From Nitrospira sp. (GTDB lineage Bacteria > Nitrospirota > Nitrospiria > Nitrospirales > Nitrospiraceae): a stretch of DNA of 64,000 bases. The position numbers and the translations under genes were made by a program. Below are positions 1-8,484 of this stretch, piece by piece (position 1 is the stretch's first letter; every line of letters begins with the position of its first letter). The stretch lies in the NCBI GenBank assembly GCA_005116955.1, contig SWDI01000005.1, positions 610,013 to 674,012 of the forward strand, read 5' to 3'. Under the pieces are notes generated by a model. The model ran no database searches and was not told the DNA's origin. It worked only from the letters and a program-made list of their open reading frames with translations.

Positions 1-11
1 CCTTAAGTCGA

Positions 12-86
12 GCGGGAATAGCTCAGTGGTAGAGCATCGCCTTGCCAAGGCGAGGGTCGAGGGTTCAAATCCCTTTTCCCGCTCCA
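12..86 (+). tRNA. tRNA-Gly (anticodon GCC)
   Basis: Cloverleaf read by eye. The acceptor stem GCGGGAA pairs with TTCCCGC, the D-arm carries GCTCAGTGGTAGAGC, the anticodon arm is CGCCTTGCCAAGGCG with anticodon GCC, and the T-arm has GGTTCAAATCC. Discriminator T and a genomically encoded CCA end the gene. It reads Gly codons GGC and GGT. No neighbouring tRNA is visible. Confidence 0.96.
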
Positions 87-180
87 TCGAGATCATCTTT
101 AATTTCACGCCGATTCACCGTACGTCTATTCTCCTGGACGCTCTCACAATCTATACGAAGGAGAGCCGCTTCCTGATCCA

Positions 181-2373
181 CTAGGGTTTCTCGAGTGTCA
201 TCAGGTCGCGAAGATGGTCTTCAGCGAGTGACAGTTCTTCTCTAGTGGGGGGGATTTGACCGAATCGGGATCGGCAATAGAGCTCGGTAATTGACGCAAC
301 CGCTGAGCCGGCACTGCTCCACCGCTCCTGAGTGAGACGGACGAACTCAAGGGGCGGCGTCGCAGTGAGTTTAGCAATGCCCTTCCGATCGAGATGCCCA
401 ATCATTCGTCCGTAGAGCCGCATAATGACCTGCTCGTCGCGAGTCGTTTTTTTAGAGATCCTCCCCTTGACCCATGGCCACCTAATCCCTAGCCAAAGAA
501 GCAAGGTAAGGCCAATCAGTGTGGGAACAAGCACCTCAGCCAACGACTGTATCGTTCCTTTAGACACATAGTCCGCCATCCCGCCAAACATGGCCATGAA
601 CGGGCTGAAGAGTGTGCTTATAGAATCAAATGCCTTGTTTCTGGCCGATGTACTTCCCGCCTTCAATTCCCGCACAACAGCGAGCTGATCAGCCGCGCTG
701 TACTGCACAAAAAATCGACCCCACTGAAGTCTGACGGTATCCAACATTCGTCCCAACGCATGCCATGCGAGAGACCCGCTGCCGATACTTTCGATCGAAG
801 AAGGAGTTGGGTCCATCGTAATCCACCCGGAATGCGGTAGGTGCACCTCCACCCATGCATGAGCGTCTTGCTGTCTCACCACATAGTAGCTGCCGTATTC
901 GTTCCACTCAGTGGCGAGAAATCCCGTGACGAGACGCGCCGGGATTCCGATCGTCCGAAGCATGATCACCATGGCGGTGGCGTAGTGTTCGCAATACCCG
1001 GTTTTGCGGGTAAAGAGAAACTCTTCCAGTGGCTGGTCCTGCGCTGCCAGAGGCGCATCAAGGCTATAACGAAAGTTGTGCGTCAGGAATGAATGGATGG
1101 CGGTGGCTTTGTCATAGATGGTGCGTTGCGTGTGCGTGATTTCCTTGGCTAGGACGGCAATCCGCTCGGGTTGACTAGGAATCTGCAGGAAATGTCGGAT
1201 AACCGATTCAGGGTAGACACCGGGCTCCGCGCCAAGATCCTCCGGTAGCAACGAGTTGGATCTGGAGAGGACGGAATATTCGATCCGTGACGAACTGGGG
1301 AACGGGAGATACACCGAACCGGTGAGGTCAGACTGGACGCTCGGGAACTTTCCACTGATTCTTTCGATAAACGGAGCAGCAAAGAGGACCGGAGTGTCGA
1401 GCGGCTCCAACAGAATATTCTGTCGGATGGTGTCACCAAGGCGGGGGGTTGTAAGAGATCGGCTACTACGAAGAACAAAGGTCCCGGCCGCGTCTTCGCT
1501 CACCGCCCGCCGGTAGTTCAGCCGATTCGTCCAGGCTTTCCCATCGTATTGATCGAAGGCAACTCCTCGTAAATACAGGCGACCTGCTTGCTGTGGGAGG
1601 CTATCGGAGAGCTCAACCCGCATGACGACGCTAGGATCTCGCTTGATGGGCCCAATCTCTCCTAAGTTCACCGTTTCAGAGAATCCCGATGTGCGAATGT
1701 TCTCCCCAAAGCCCTTTTGGTAGAACCCGGCGCCGACCCGAGGAATCGTGAAAAAGATCACCAACGTTAGCCCAAAGGTTGCCAGTGCAAGCCCGTTGGC
1801 CAGCCAGAAAAATTGTGGCGTGATCTGGCTGACCGATGCCAGAGGGTGTGGTCGCATGGCGACCGACATCGTGAGAATGCGGGGCTCCTCTGGATGTTTC
1901 GTCAGCTGAAACAGCAGCAGCGTCCACACACCGACAAAAAGATAGAGTAAGAAAATCGGGAGATACCATAGATCTGTCGTGAGGGAACCGGAAGCCAGAA
2001 TCGCGACGAGACTGATGGCGTAGAGATGCAGATAGTCACAACGAAGCTTGAGGTTGAACAGCTTGATGATCATGAGGATTATAAGGAAGTGAACTCCTGC
2101 TGGAAGGAGTTCCCCCGAGACCCACAACATATCCACCCAGAATCCAAGAAAGCCGACGATCACCAGAAGATTCCATCCGGTGGTTGACATGAGCGTATAC
2201 GTGGCGAGTCGCCCCATAGATTTGCCCCCTGCGTTCCGTAAGAGAGCAAGGATCAGTGCGGCCCCGGTTAACGCAGCCAGCCATTCCGGCAGACCGGCTC
2301 CGAGCGTCAACCCGATGAAAGACGTAGACGCCAGCCAAATCGATGCGAACCGAAGGGCCTGATCAAACGGCAT
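181..2373 (-). CDS. TgpA-like transglutaminase-domain membrane protein (DUF3488 + transglutaminase core)
   Basis: A 730-aa integral membrane protein. The first ~210 residues form a run of hydrophobic helices (DUF3488-type), followed by a periplasmic papain-like transglutaminase core around residues 400-520. The catalytic Cys lies in TRKTGYCEHYATAM, the His in QQDAHAWVEV and the Asp in WITMDPTP. A further transmembrane helix near residue 620 is followed by a cytosolic tail with a DUF4129-like look. Length and order match the TgpA/YebA family. It is the last gene of a leftward MoxR-DUF58-TgpA set, and its ATG overlaps the DUF58 stop by 11 bp, so translational coupling is likely. The family's substrate is unknown; a periplasmic proteolytic or crosslinking role is inferred. 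Confidence 0.9.
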   Translation of the reverse strand: MPFDQALRFASIWLASTSFIGLTLGAGLPEWLAALTGAALILALLRNAGGKSMGRLATYTLMSTTGWNLLVIVGFLGFWVDMLWVSGELLPAGVHFLIILMIIKLFNLKLRCDYLHLYAISLVAILASGSLTTDLWYLPIFLLYLFVGVWTLLLFQLTKHPEEPRILTMSVAMRPHPLASVSQITPQFFWLANGLALATFGLTLVIFFTIPRVGAGFYQKGFGENIRTSGFSETVNLGEIGPIKRDPSVVMRVELSDSLPQQAGRLYLRGVAFDQYDGKAWTNRLNYRRAVSEDAAGTFVLRSSRSLTTPRLGDTIRQNILLEPLDTPVLFAAPFIERISGKFPSVQSDLTGSVYLPFPSSSRIEYSVLSRSNSLLPEDLGAEPGVYPESVIRHFLQIPSQPERIAVLAKEITHTQRTIYDKATAIHSFLTHNFRYSLDAPLAAQDQPLEEFLFTRKTGYCEHYATAMVIMLRTIGIPARLVTGFLATEWNEYGSYYVVRQQDAHAWVEVHLPHSGWITMDPTPSSIESIGSGSLAWHALGRMLDTVRLQWGRFFVQYSAADQLAVVRELKAGSTSARNKAFDSISTLFSPFMAMFGGMADYVSKGTIQSLAEVLVPTLIGLTLLLWLGIRWPWVKGRISKKTTRDEQVIMRLYGRMIGHLDRKGIAKLTATPPLEFVRLTQERWSSAGSAVASITELYCRSRFGQIPPTREELSLAEDHLRDLMTLEKP

Positions 2374-3481
2374 GTGATACTCCGGCGATGAGGTGTCCGT
2401 TAATCAAAATGGCGGGCTGTTCAGGCTTGATGTCCCCCGGTCCCCGCCATGGCTGCACGACAATCACCGCCCCCCCGTCGACTTCCAAAGGGTCTCCGGA
2501 CAATTCTGTCAGTGCGGCGGCCCCTTCAAGAGGTGAGCACCGTTCGCAAAGAGCGAGCATTCGAAGAAGGTCCAAGAGGTGATGGTCTCCTTGACCGAAT
2601 GATGACCGAGACGACCCCACAAACAACTGGAGCATGTACCCGCGTTGCGCCAAGTGCTGAACGATGGAAGCTGTGATGGACACCGCCTGTTCAAATACGG
2701 CATCGTGACTCGCCGGAGCGACGGTCGGCAGATAGATGGTGGCTCGGCGTTGGTCTTCGGCCTCAGTTTCTCGGACCGTCAATTGGGATGTCCGCGCCGT
2801 CGTCGGCCAGTGAATATTTCGAGAATCATCCCCGGCGTGATACAGGCGCAGATTGTATAAATCATTGCCGGCCCCCCGCTGGGGGATGCTCTGTTCCGCT
2901 CCAACTGTGAGAATCCCCTGGAACAGTCTCTCGTCGATCGGCTTGAGTTCCGGACACACAATGAGCGTTTCATCGATCGGGTAAAACGTGTGCTTCATGA
3001 AGAGCCCGAACGGAAACTCCGTCCCGACACAGACACCGTCCAGTTGCAACCGGCCACGCCGCGTGGCGACGAGAGGATACGACATCAGCTGGCTGGCGCC
3101 TGGAGGGAGTTGGCGAATCTCCAGACCTCGATCCAGCTTCCGGCCGTCACTGACATCGAACAACTTCAATGAAAAGCTGGGGAGCTGTGGCTTCAGGTTC
3201 TTCACGACCAGTGTGGCGGTGGTTGGTTCATTCACGATGAGATGATCGGGAAGGTGACGATGGAATTCCAGCCGTCGCAAGCAGTATTCCGCCGCAACTC
3301 CCGAGATCAACACGAGACTCAGCATCATCGCGAGCAAAAGATAGAAAAGATTGTTGCCGGTATTGATGGCGGCGATACCGATCGCCATAGTAAAGAGCAG
3401 GAATTGAACCCCCTCTGAAGTCACGCTTGTCGAACGGTGGCGAAACATTCGATGAAGAAAGGAAGGAGATTGACGCAGCAT
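2363..3481 (-). CDS. DUF58 domain protein
   Basis: About 372 aa from the ATG chosen here; a GTG 18 bp further upstream is also possible. Two hydrophobic segments near residues 25-65 should anchor it in the membrane. The rest is soluble and contains the DUF58 hallmark GNDLYNLRLYHAGDDSRNIHW around residues 210-230, then a von Willebrand A-like C-terminal part. DUF58 proteins are regularly encoded beside MoxR ATPases and transglutaminase-like proteins, as here: moxR upstream with a gap of ~45 bp, tgpA downstream overlapping. By family context it probably serves as a target or adaptor of the MoxR chaperone. The biochemical role is not established. Confidence 0.9.
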   Translation of the reverse strand: MLRQSPSFLHRMFRHRSTSVTSEGVQFLLFTMAIGIAAINTGNNLFYLLLAMMLSLVLISGVAAEYCLRRLEFHRHLPDHLIVNEPTTATLVVKNLKPQLPSFSLKLFDVSDGRKLDRGLEIRQLPPGASQLMSYPLVATRRGRLQLDGVCVGTEFPFGLFMKHTFYPIDETLIVCPELKPIDERLFQGILTVGAEQSIPQRGAGNDLYNLRLYHAGDDSRNIHWPTTARTSQLTVRETEAEDQRRATIYLPTVAPASHDAVFEQAVSITASIVQHLAQRGYMLQLFVGSSRSSFGQGDHHLLDLLRMLALCERCSPLEGAAALTELSGDPLEVDGGAVIVVQPWRGPGDIKPEQPAILINGHLIAGVSHAV

Positions 3482-3525
3482 GTACCACCAGCCCCCCACG
3501 CCGGGACACAGGTGTAGGGGAAGAC

Positions 3526-4467
3526 CTAGACGGGAACAGGAATCGAGTCGACCAAATCCTGGATGATCCGCTCAGCTCGCTCACAACTTCGCTGACGCAA
3601 CCCCTGCGCGCGGGCCACCATAATGCGGTGAGACAACACGATGGGGGCTAGTTCCTTAATATCGTCCGGCAGACAATAGGTCCGCCCGCGAACGAGCGAC
3701 AAGGCCTTGGCAGCCCGACTCAACGCCAACGCTCCTCTGGTACTGACCCCCAATGACAAGAGGTCAGACTGCCTGGTGCGTTGGACAATGGCCAAGAGAT
3801 AGTCCGTAATGCTTTCCTCCATGAGCACGTGATCGACCTGCTCCTGGAGCAGCAGGACATCATGCGTCGCCAGCAATGGTTGGAGCTCTTCGGCCGGATG
3901 GAGCAATTGCGGTCGGTCAAGAACCTTTTTTTCTTCCTCCGGCGAGGGATAGCCGATGCGAAGCCGCATCAAAAACCGGTCCAGCTGCGACTCCGGAAGA
4001 GGAAACGTGCCATGGTATTCGGCCGGATTCTGCGTTGCTATGACCATGAAGGGCTGATTCAAGGGATAGGTTTTATTATCGAAAGAAATCTGCGCTTCGC
4101 TCATCGCTTCCAACAGACTACTTTGTGTTTTTGGTGTCGTTCGATTGATTTCATCCGCCAATACGATATTGGCGAAAATCGGACCCGGCATAAATTCAAA
4201 GGCTTGTTTCTGGCGATTGAATATTGAGACGCCCACGATATCAGATGGAAGCAGATCGCTTGTGAACTGAATGCGCTTGAAGGAACAGTCGAGCGATCTC
4301 GCAAGACTATGCGCGAGCGTCGTTTTTCCAACCCCTGGGACATCCTCGAGAAGGAGATGCCCGCGAGCCAGAAGCGCGACAATGCTCATTTCGATCACCT
4401 GCGGCTTACCTTTGATCACCCGCGCAATATTGTCCTGGATGGCTTGAATGATTCCCGTTGGATTCAT
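3526..4467 (-). CDS. MoxR-family AAA+ ATPase
   Basis: A 313-aa AAA+ protein of normal family length. Walker A is LLEDVPGVGKTTLAHSLA (residues ~36-53), Walker B is VLADEINRTTPKTQSSLLEA (~106-125), and sensor 1 follows in ATQNPAEYHGTFPLPESQLD. The C-terminal lid contains the ALLALSRAAK-like segment typical of MoxR. It starts at an ATG and is the first gene of a leftward operon with a DUF58 protein and a TgpA-like transglutaminase. MoxR proteins act as chaperones that mature or remodel partner complexes; here the partners are presumably the two downstream membrane proteins (inference from context). Confidence 0.95.
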   Translation of the reverse strand: MNPTGIIQAIQDNIARVIKGKPQVIEMSIVALLARGHLLLEDVPGVGKTTLAHSLARSLDCSFKRIQFTSDLLPSDIVGVSIFNRQKQAFEFMPGPIFANIVLADEINRTTPKTQSSLLEAMSEAQISFDNKTYPLNQPFMVIATQNPAEYHGTFPLPESQLDRFLMRLRIGYPSPEEEKKVLDRPQLLHPAEELQPLLATHDVLLLQEQVDHVLMEESITDYLLAIVQRTRQSDLLSLGVSTRGALALSRAAKALSLVRGRTYCLPDDIKELAPIVLSHRIMVARAQGLRQRSCERAERIIQDLVDSIPVPV

Positions 4468-4615
4468 GATGGTCTAGTGCGTGAACTGGCGTTGGAGGAT
4501 TGGCTGGTGATCGGACACGATCGAAGTCTAACAAAGGGGCTGGAGACGGTCAATTTATTCAAGTTTTTTGAGCCCCTACGATCAGGCACCATGGAACGGG
4601 GCTTAGACCAGTCGC

Positions 4616-6007
4616 TCACGCAGGAACCAGTGTGATGAACCACGGCGGAACTTCTTCGGTCATGAACGAGAACTTCCGAGCGGTGCTGCTCGCAGGAATG
4701 CCCGTGAAGGTGGCACCTCGGCTGATGCGGACATACCGAAAATGACCGGCACCGCCATCCATGGCAGAAGAGGAGCCTGACCCAAGATAGTGACGCCGAA
4801 GGGCTGCCACCCCAGCCAAGTCAATGGACTCGCCGATCGGGAGACCGGCCAGAACATGATAGACCTCGTCAAAAATGGTGGGCAGATTGACGGGGGTAAA
4901 AGGTTGGTCTAGCGGGCGATAGCGTGGCTCCTCCAATAACTGGGCGAGAAGCTCCCAAAATACCTGCGCATCCACTGCTCCCAGGACACACAGGAATCCG
5001 CGACGGGCAAGCAGGCTCAGGAGAGCAAGGGGGCCGACGATCTCAAACTTCCACGGCGGGAAGAGGAGGGCACGGCCAGCATGCTGGACTTCGAGCGCTG
5101 GTTCCTTCCCAAAGCGTGTCTGGTGAAAGACACCTTTGGTGCTCTCCAGTTCCTTCCGAATGAAAGCCTCAGAAAGCCTGGTCGGCTCATATGCGAAGGT
5201 CGGCGTGGCTGGGGCCCAACAGGTAGCAATGGTATATCGTGGGGCCAGCAACCCCTGTTTATCTAAATCACCAAGTGTGAACATGTCTTGATTGCCGAAG
5301 AAAGAGAACGACACCTCAGCTCTCTGCTGCAACTTCTGCAGCCTCTCCCGATTCGCATGGAGCGGACCGCCCAGTTGAGAACGAGGGTCGAGTCGATCCA
5401 GGCAATGGACAATGAACGGGTGGGGTTGTTTCGTGAGATCGGAGCCATACAGATCAACTAACTCCTCGGCGAAGGAGAGATCTCCGGCACCAATCTCCAA
5501 CACAGAGGCCACCTCAGTACGACGAAGGAGGTCAAATGGATTGTCCAACTGTCGCACGGCTTCTTCGACCTCCTCACTCGACAGGTGCGGCACGGGCCAC
5601 CTCACGGTAGCTGGAGGCACCAACTCAAAAAAGACGGCAAGTGCGCGGAGAGCTTTCGCCGGAGGAAGGCCTGTGACGGACTTGAGGCACTCTCCATCGA
5701 TATCCTGGACACGCTTGGGCACAGGCCGTTCAAAGAGACGCAACAAGGGTTCTTTTACTGAAACCGGAAGATCTGTGTCCTGAATAGCTTCAGCGAGTCG
5801 GGTAAAAGTAGAGGGGAAGATAGTACCTTCCATCAACTTCTTTGATGCCTCCCATTGTCCCGGCGACTGACGTGCGCGAATACTCACAACACGGCGGAAG
5901 TCAGCAAGCGGGTCGAGACTCATGAACGTGTCATCGTCGCGTATAGAAGTGGGTGTCGATTGGAATCCAAGGGTAGAAGCATAGTAATCTTCAAACTTCA
6001 GCGTCAA
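4616..6007 (-). CDS. Unrecognised protein with a SAM-methyltransferase-like motif
   Basis: A 463-aa soluble protein that I cannot place in a named family. Around residue 170 it has VASVLEIGAGDLSFAEELVD, which resembles motif I (the E/DxGxG loop) of class I methyltransferases. A plausible motif II acid follows in FIVHCLDRLDP. No later methyltransferase motif is obvious, and the C-terminal half (residues 300-463) shows no known signature. The longest frame starts with TTG at 6007; an ATG at 5923 (MSLDPLADFRR) would give 435 aa, and neither has a clear ribosome site. It is transcribed away from the ChaN-like gene, with which it shares a 42-bp (or ~126-bp) divergent region. Confidence 0.6.
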   Translation of the reverse strand: MTLKFEDYYASTLGFQSTPTSIRDDDTFMSLDPLADFRRVVSIRARQSPGQWEASKKLMEGTIFPSTFTRLAEAIQDTDLPVSVKEPLLRLFERPVPKRVQDIDGECLKSVTGLPPAKALRALAVFFELVPPATVRWPVPHLSSEEVEEAVRQLDNPFDLLRRTEVASVLEIGAGDLSFAEELVDLYGSDLTKQPHPFIVHCLDRLDPRSQLGGPLHANRERLQKLQQRAEVSFSFFGNQDMFTLGDLDKQGLLAPRYTIATCWAPATPTFAYEPTRLSEAFIRKELESTKGVFHQTRFGKEPALEVQHAGRALLFPPWKFEIVGPLALLSLLARRGFLCVLGAVDAQVFWELLAQLLEEPRYRPLDQPFTPVNLPTIFDEVYHVLAGLPIGESIDLAGVAALRRHYLGSGSSSAMDGGAGHFRYVRISRGATFTGIPASSTARKFSFMTEEVPPWFITLVPA

Positions 6008-6049
6008 GTCCGCTTGTTCACGCTCATTCGGTATGATAGGAGTGGTTTC

Positions 6050-7060
6050 ATGTCACTACCATTCTTGTCCACCGATTCACCAGGTTGGCGATTGAGCGTC
6101 CTGCTACTCATGCTCGTCGGTCTGCTGGCATTACCGATAGGCTGTGCAGCTGAGCGAGAGGGCAGCCTCCGTTCCGTTGTCGATGAGGGGTGGCAGCCCT
6201 GGCAGGTGCTGGAGACTCGCACCGGGCGCGTGCTCCCGTTTGCAGAATTGATGACAAAGCTGGAACAGCACGACATCGTCTATCTGGGAGAGGAACACCA
6301 TAATCCCTACCATATTGAAGCCGCGCTGAAAGTGCTGAATCAATTGGTGGCTGATGACATCGAGCCCACCATTGGGATGGAGATGTTCGGCTGGGACGGC
6401 CAACCGGCGCTCAACGGCTATGTCGCGACCGGTCAGCCAATTACGAGCGAGTTCTTGGAACAGGTGCGCTGGAAACAGAATTGGGGTGGCGCGTTTGAAG
6501 ATTACGCGCCATTGGTGACGTTTGCTCGAGAACGACACTTGTCCGTCCGGGCGATGAACCCACCCAAGCCCTTGATTCGTCGTGTTGTAAAATTAGGGCT
6601 TGATCAAGCCAGGCAGGAGCCTGAATGGGCGCCGTGGGGAATCCTACAGGAGGATATCGTCGACGACCCCGCGTACCGCGAGAGGATTGTCGATCAGTTG
6701 GTACGGTGCCACGGAGGAAGCGAGGAGCACTTCCGAACGATGTATGAGGCATCGATGGTCCGTGATGAAGGTATGGCAAGAACGCTGGTCATCACGCAAG
6801 AAGAATTTCGCCGCGAGAACGGCGGCCCCCGTCGCATGATCGTGAGTTACACGGGAGCTGGCCATGTTCAATTTAACCTCCCCGTGCCGAAGCGAGTCTC
6901 CAGGCGCCTGAGAGGTGACATCAAACAGGCTACGATTTACATGACGTCGTTCGAGCCCAGTAAAACTGCCAACGTTCAGGCTCTCATAGAAGAATCCATT
7001 GCCGACTATATTTGGCTGACACCTATGGGCAAGTCCAGTTCGGCCAAACCCTGCCGGTAG
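6050..7060 (+). CDS. ChaN-family haem-binding-type (lipo)protein
   Basis: A 336-aa exported protein. The ATG at 6050 is preferred because the frame extended upstream runs into the divergent neighbour and lacks signal character. From this start there is an N-terminal hydrophobic signal with LLMLVGLLALPIGC, possibly a lipobox although Pro at -3 is unusual. The ChaN core is seen in DIVYLGEEHHNPYHIEAAL and TIGMEMFGWDGQPALNGYV near residues 80-130, with the late motif VSYTGAGHVQFNLPVP. ChaN proteins (DUF399) are periplasmic or outer-membrane proteins linked to haem or iron uptake. Gene placement gives no added clue; the haem role is taken from the family. Confidence 0.85.
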   Translation: MSLPFLSTDSPGWRLSVLLLMLVGLLALPIGCAAEREGSLRSVVDEGWQPWQVLETRTGRVLPFAELMTKLEQHDIVYLGEEHHNPYHIEAALKVLNQLVADDIEPTIGMEMFGWDGQPALNGYVATGQPITSEFLEQVRWKQNWGGAFEDYAPLVTFARERHLSVRAMNPPKPLIRRVVKLGLDQARQEPEWAPWGILQEDIVDDPAYRERIVDQLVRCHGGSEEHFRTMYEASMVRDEGMARTLVITQEEFRRENGGPRRMIVSYTGAGHVQFNLPVPKRVSRRLRGDIKQATIYMTSFEPSKTANVQALIEESIADYIWLTPMGKSSSAKPCR

Positions 7061-7204
7061 GGCCACCTCAGCGCCTTACTCTTCAGGTCGTCAGATAACA
7101 CAGAGCAATACAAAACTACTCATTGCTTGACAGGATTCACGTCGCTCGGCACACTGAGGCCATCATGCATCCCCAGTAGCAGCACAAGAGATCTTCGCAC
7201 GTAC

Positions 7205-8104
7205 ATGCAAAAGAAAATTCCCTGCAGCGCTGAACGACTCGGTTTGCTCGATCCTCAAATGATCCAGGCCGTCTCGGATGCCTCGTCCTTTCAAATTGCC
7301 CATCAGTATTTGACTTCGAATCGCGTCCGTATTGTCGAGGCCGATGATTCGCAGATCACGTCCGCCGTCGTCGGTCATTCTGGTCTCTACGAGCAGACCA
7401 TCCGACTAAAAGACGGCCACCTGGTCTCGAAATGTTCCTGCACGCTTCCCGAAGAGCCGATGTGCCGCCATTGCATCGCGGTGCTACTGGAATATCAGCG
7501 CTGGGCCCAGCCCCAGCCCTCACGCAAACCAAAACCTGCAAAGGGATCGATCACGACACCTCCAGTCGCCTCTTCCGAGAACGGGAAAAGGACCACCCCC
7601 CACTCGGTCACGCCCGACGTGAAGCTGAGTGAGGTCATGGTCTTTTTGGAATGGCTGGAGCCTGCGATAAAAGCTCTTGAGCGGCAGGAGCCGCTTCCTA
7701 GTCCGCCAGCACTCGGTCCCGGAGCGGCCCTGACGTGGATCCAAACGATTCGGAACCTTGAGGAGCGACGCAGGGAAAATGAAGAGGTTATGACGAATCT
7801 TGAATCACAGTTGAAAGACCGTGACGCGGACGTTGGACAGCTGACACAACAACTCCAGACCTCTCTGCGGGAGGGCAATGCCGCGCAGGCCACCACTCAG
7901 GAACTTCAACGGGAAGTGGCCTCCTACAAGGAAGTGTTGGCCACAGTCAGTAAGTTGACGACCGAGATCGTGCGGCACATCGCACAGATGCGTACAGTGA
8001 CGGGTGATATGCAGCAGAAGGGCTCTCAGCTCGAGAAGCTTATCGGCTCATTTAAAGATGTGGCTGAAGCGCTTCAGTCAGCCGTCATACCGCATCCCCA
8101 CTAA
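7205..8104 (+). CDS. SWIM zinc-finger protein with C-terminal coiled coil
   Basis: About 299 aa from the ATG at 7205; an earlier frame start at 7127 adds 26 residues of poor quality. The N-terminal domain (residues ~30-100) ends in a SWIM finger CxCx(n)CxH, visible as SKCSCTLPEEPMCRHCIAVLL. A Pro/Lys/Thr-rich linker follows. The C-terminal half (residues ~185-290) is heptad-rich with many Glu/Gln/Leu, predicting a long coiled coil. SWIM domains bind DNA or protein and often accompany SNF2 helicases or MuDR-type transposases; no such partner gene is near. Cytoplasmic; role unknown. Confidence 0.8.
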   Translation: MQKKIPCSAERLGLLDPQMIQAVSDASSFQIAHQYLTSNRVRIVEADDSQITSAVVGHSGLYEQTIRLKDGHLVSKCSCTLPEEPMCRHCIAVLLEYQRWAQPQPSRKPKPAKGSITTPPVASSENGKRTTPHSVTPDVKLSEVMVFLEWLEPAIKALERQEPLPSPPALGPGAALTWIQTIRNLEERRRENEEVMTNLESQLKDRDADVGQLTQQLQTSLREGNAAQATTQELQREVASYKEVLATVSKLTTEIVRHIAQMRTVTGDMQQKGSQLEKLIGSFKDVAEALQSAVIPHPH

Positions 8105-8152
8105 TTGTAAGTTGACCCGTCCCTACGCCGCTTCTCCTAGACCGGTTTCCTC

Positions 8153-8182
8153 TTGCACCTTACGACCTACATTCAGTATGAT
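8153..8182 (+). promoter_or_regulatory. Predicted sigma-70 promoter for the small membrane protein gene
   Basis: TTGCAC (8153-8158) and TATGAT (8177-8182) are separated by 18 bp, ahead of the gene at 8224, leaving about 35 nt of leader with a GGGGGAA ribosome-binding stretch just before the start. Five of six bases match consensus in the -10 and four of six in the -35. Confidence 0.5.
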
Positions 8183-8223
8183 ACGCCCCACTTTTTTGTA
8201 TTGGGATTTAGAAGGGGGAAGTG

Positions 8224-8412
8224 ATGACACGGCTACTTTCACGAACAGGTCTATTAGCGGGAACCGTACTGATCCAGGCTTTACCAGCGTTAGCGAACGC
8301 TCCAGAAGGAGGAGGGCCTCCGGACTATAGCGGAATCAGCGCCATATACTACGTGCTGATAGGGGGGATCCTCGCGTACGGCGTCTACGATACGTTTTTC
8401 AAGAAGTCGTAA
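8224..8412 (+). CDS. Small secreted or membrane protein, unknown function
   Basis: A 62-aa protein; a GTG three bases earlier is also possible. Residues 1-25 look like a signal peptide ending at ALANA, then a short Gly/Pro-rich stretch (PEGGGPPDY), then one transmembrane helix, ISAIYYVLIGGILAYGVYDT, and a Lys-Lys-Ser tail. A GGGGGAA ribosome site lies close upstream and a promoter-like pair sits at 8153-8182. No family recognised. Its end faces the tesA end across a perfect 16-bp palindrome. Confidence 0.65.
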   Translation: MTRLLSRTGLLAGTVLIQALPALANAPEGGGPPDYSGISAIYYVLIGGILAYGVYDTFFKKS

Positions 8413-8447
8413 GGAATAGCGTTTCATTGACCCGCTTACATCGCCTT

Positions 8448-8463
8448 GTACTAATATTAGTAC
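8448..8463. promoter_or_regulatory. Perfect 16-bp palindrome between convergent genes
   Basis: GTACTAATATTAGTAC is its own reverse complement. It lies in the 72-bp gap between the small membrane protein gene and the convergent tesA. As RNA it could form only a short AT-rich stem, extended by GU pairs on both sides, so it may be a weak bidirectional terminator; as DNA it resembles a dimer-binding operator. Function not determined. Confidence 0.45.
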
Positions 8464-8484
8464 GGGTTCTAATCGAGCTCACCT

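Noticed and set aside
5855-6049. Upstream extension of the ChaN-like frame
   Set aside because: It overlaps the divergent gene and hides the signal peptide; ATG 6050 gives a proper exported protein.
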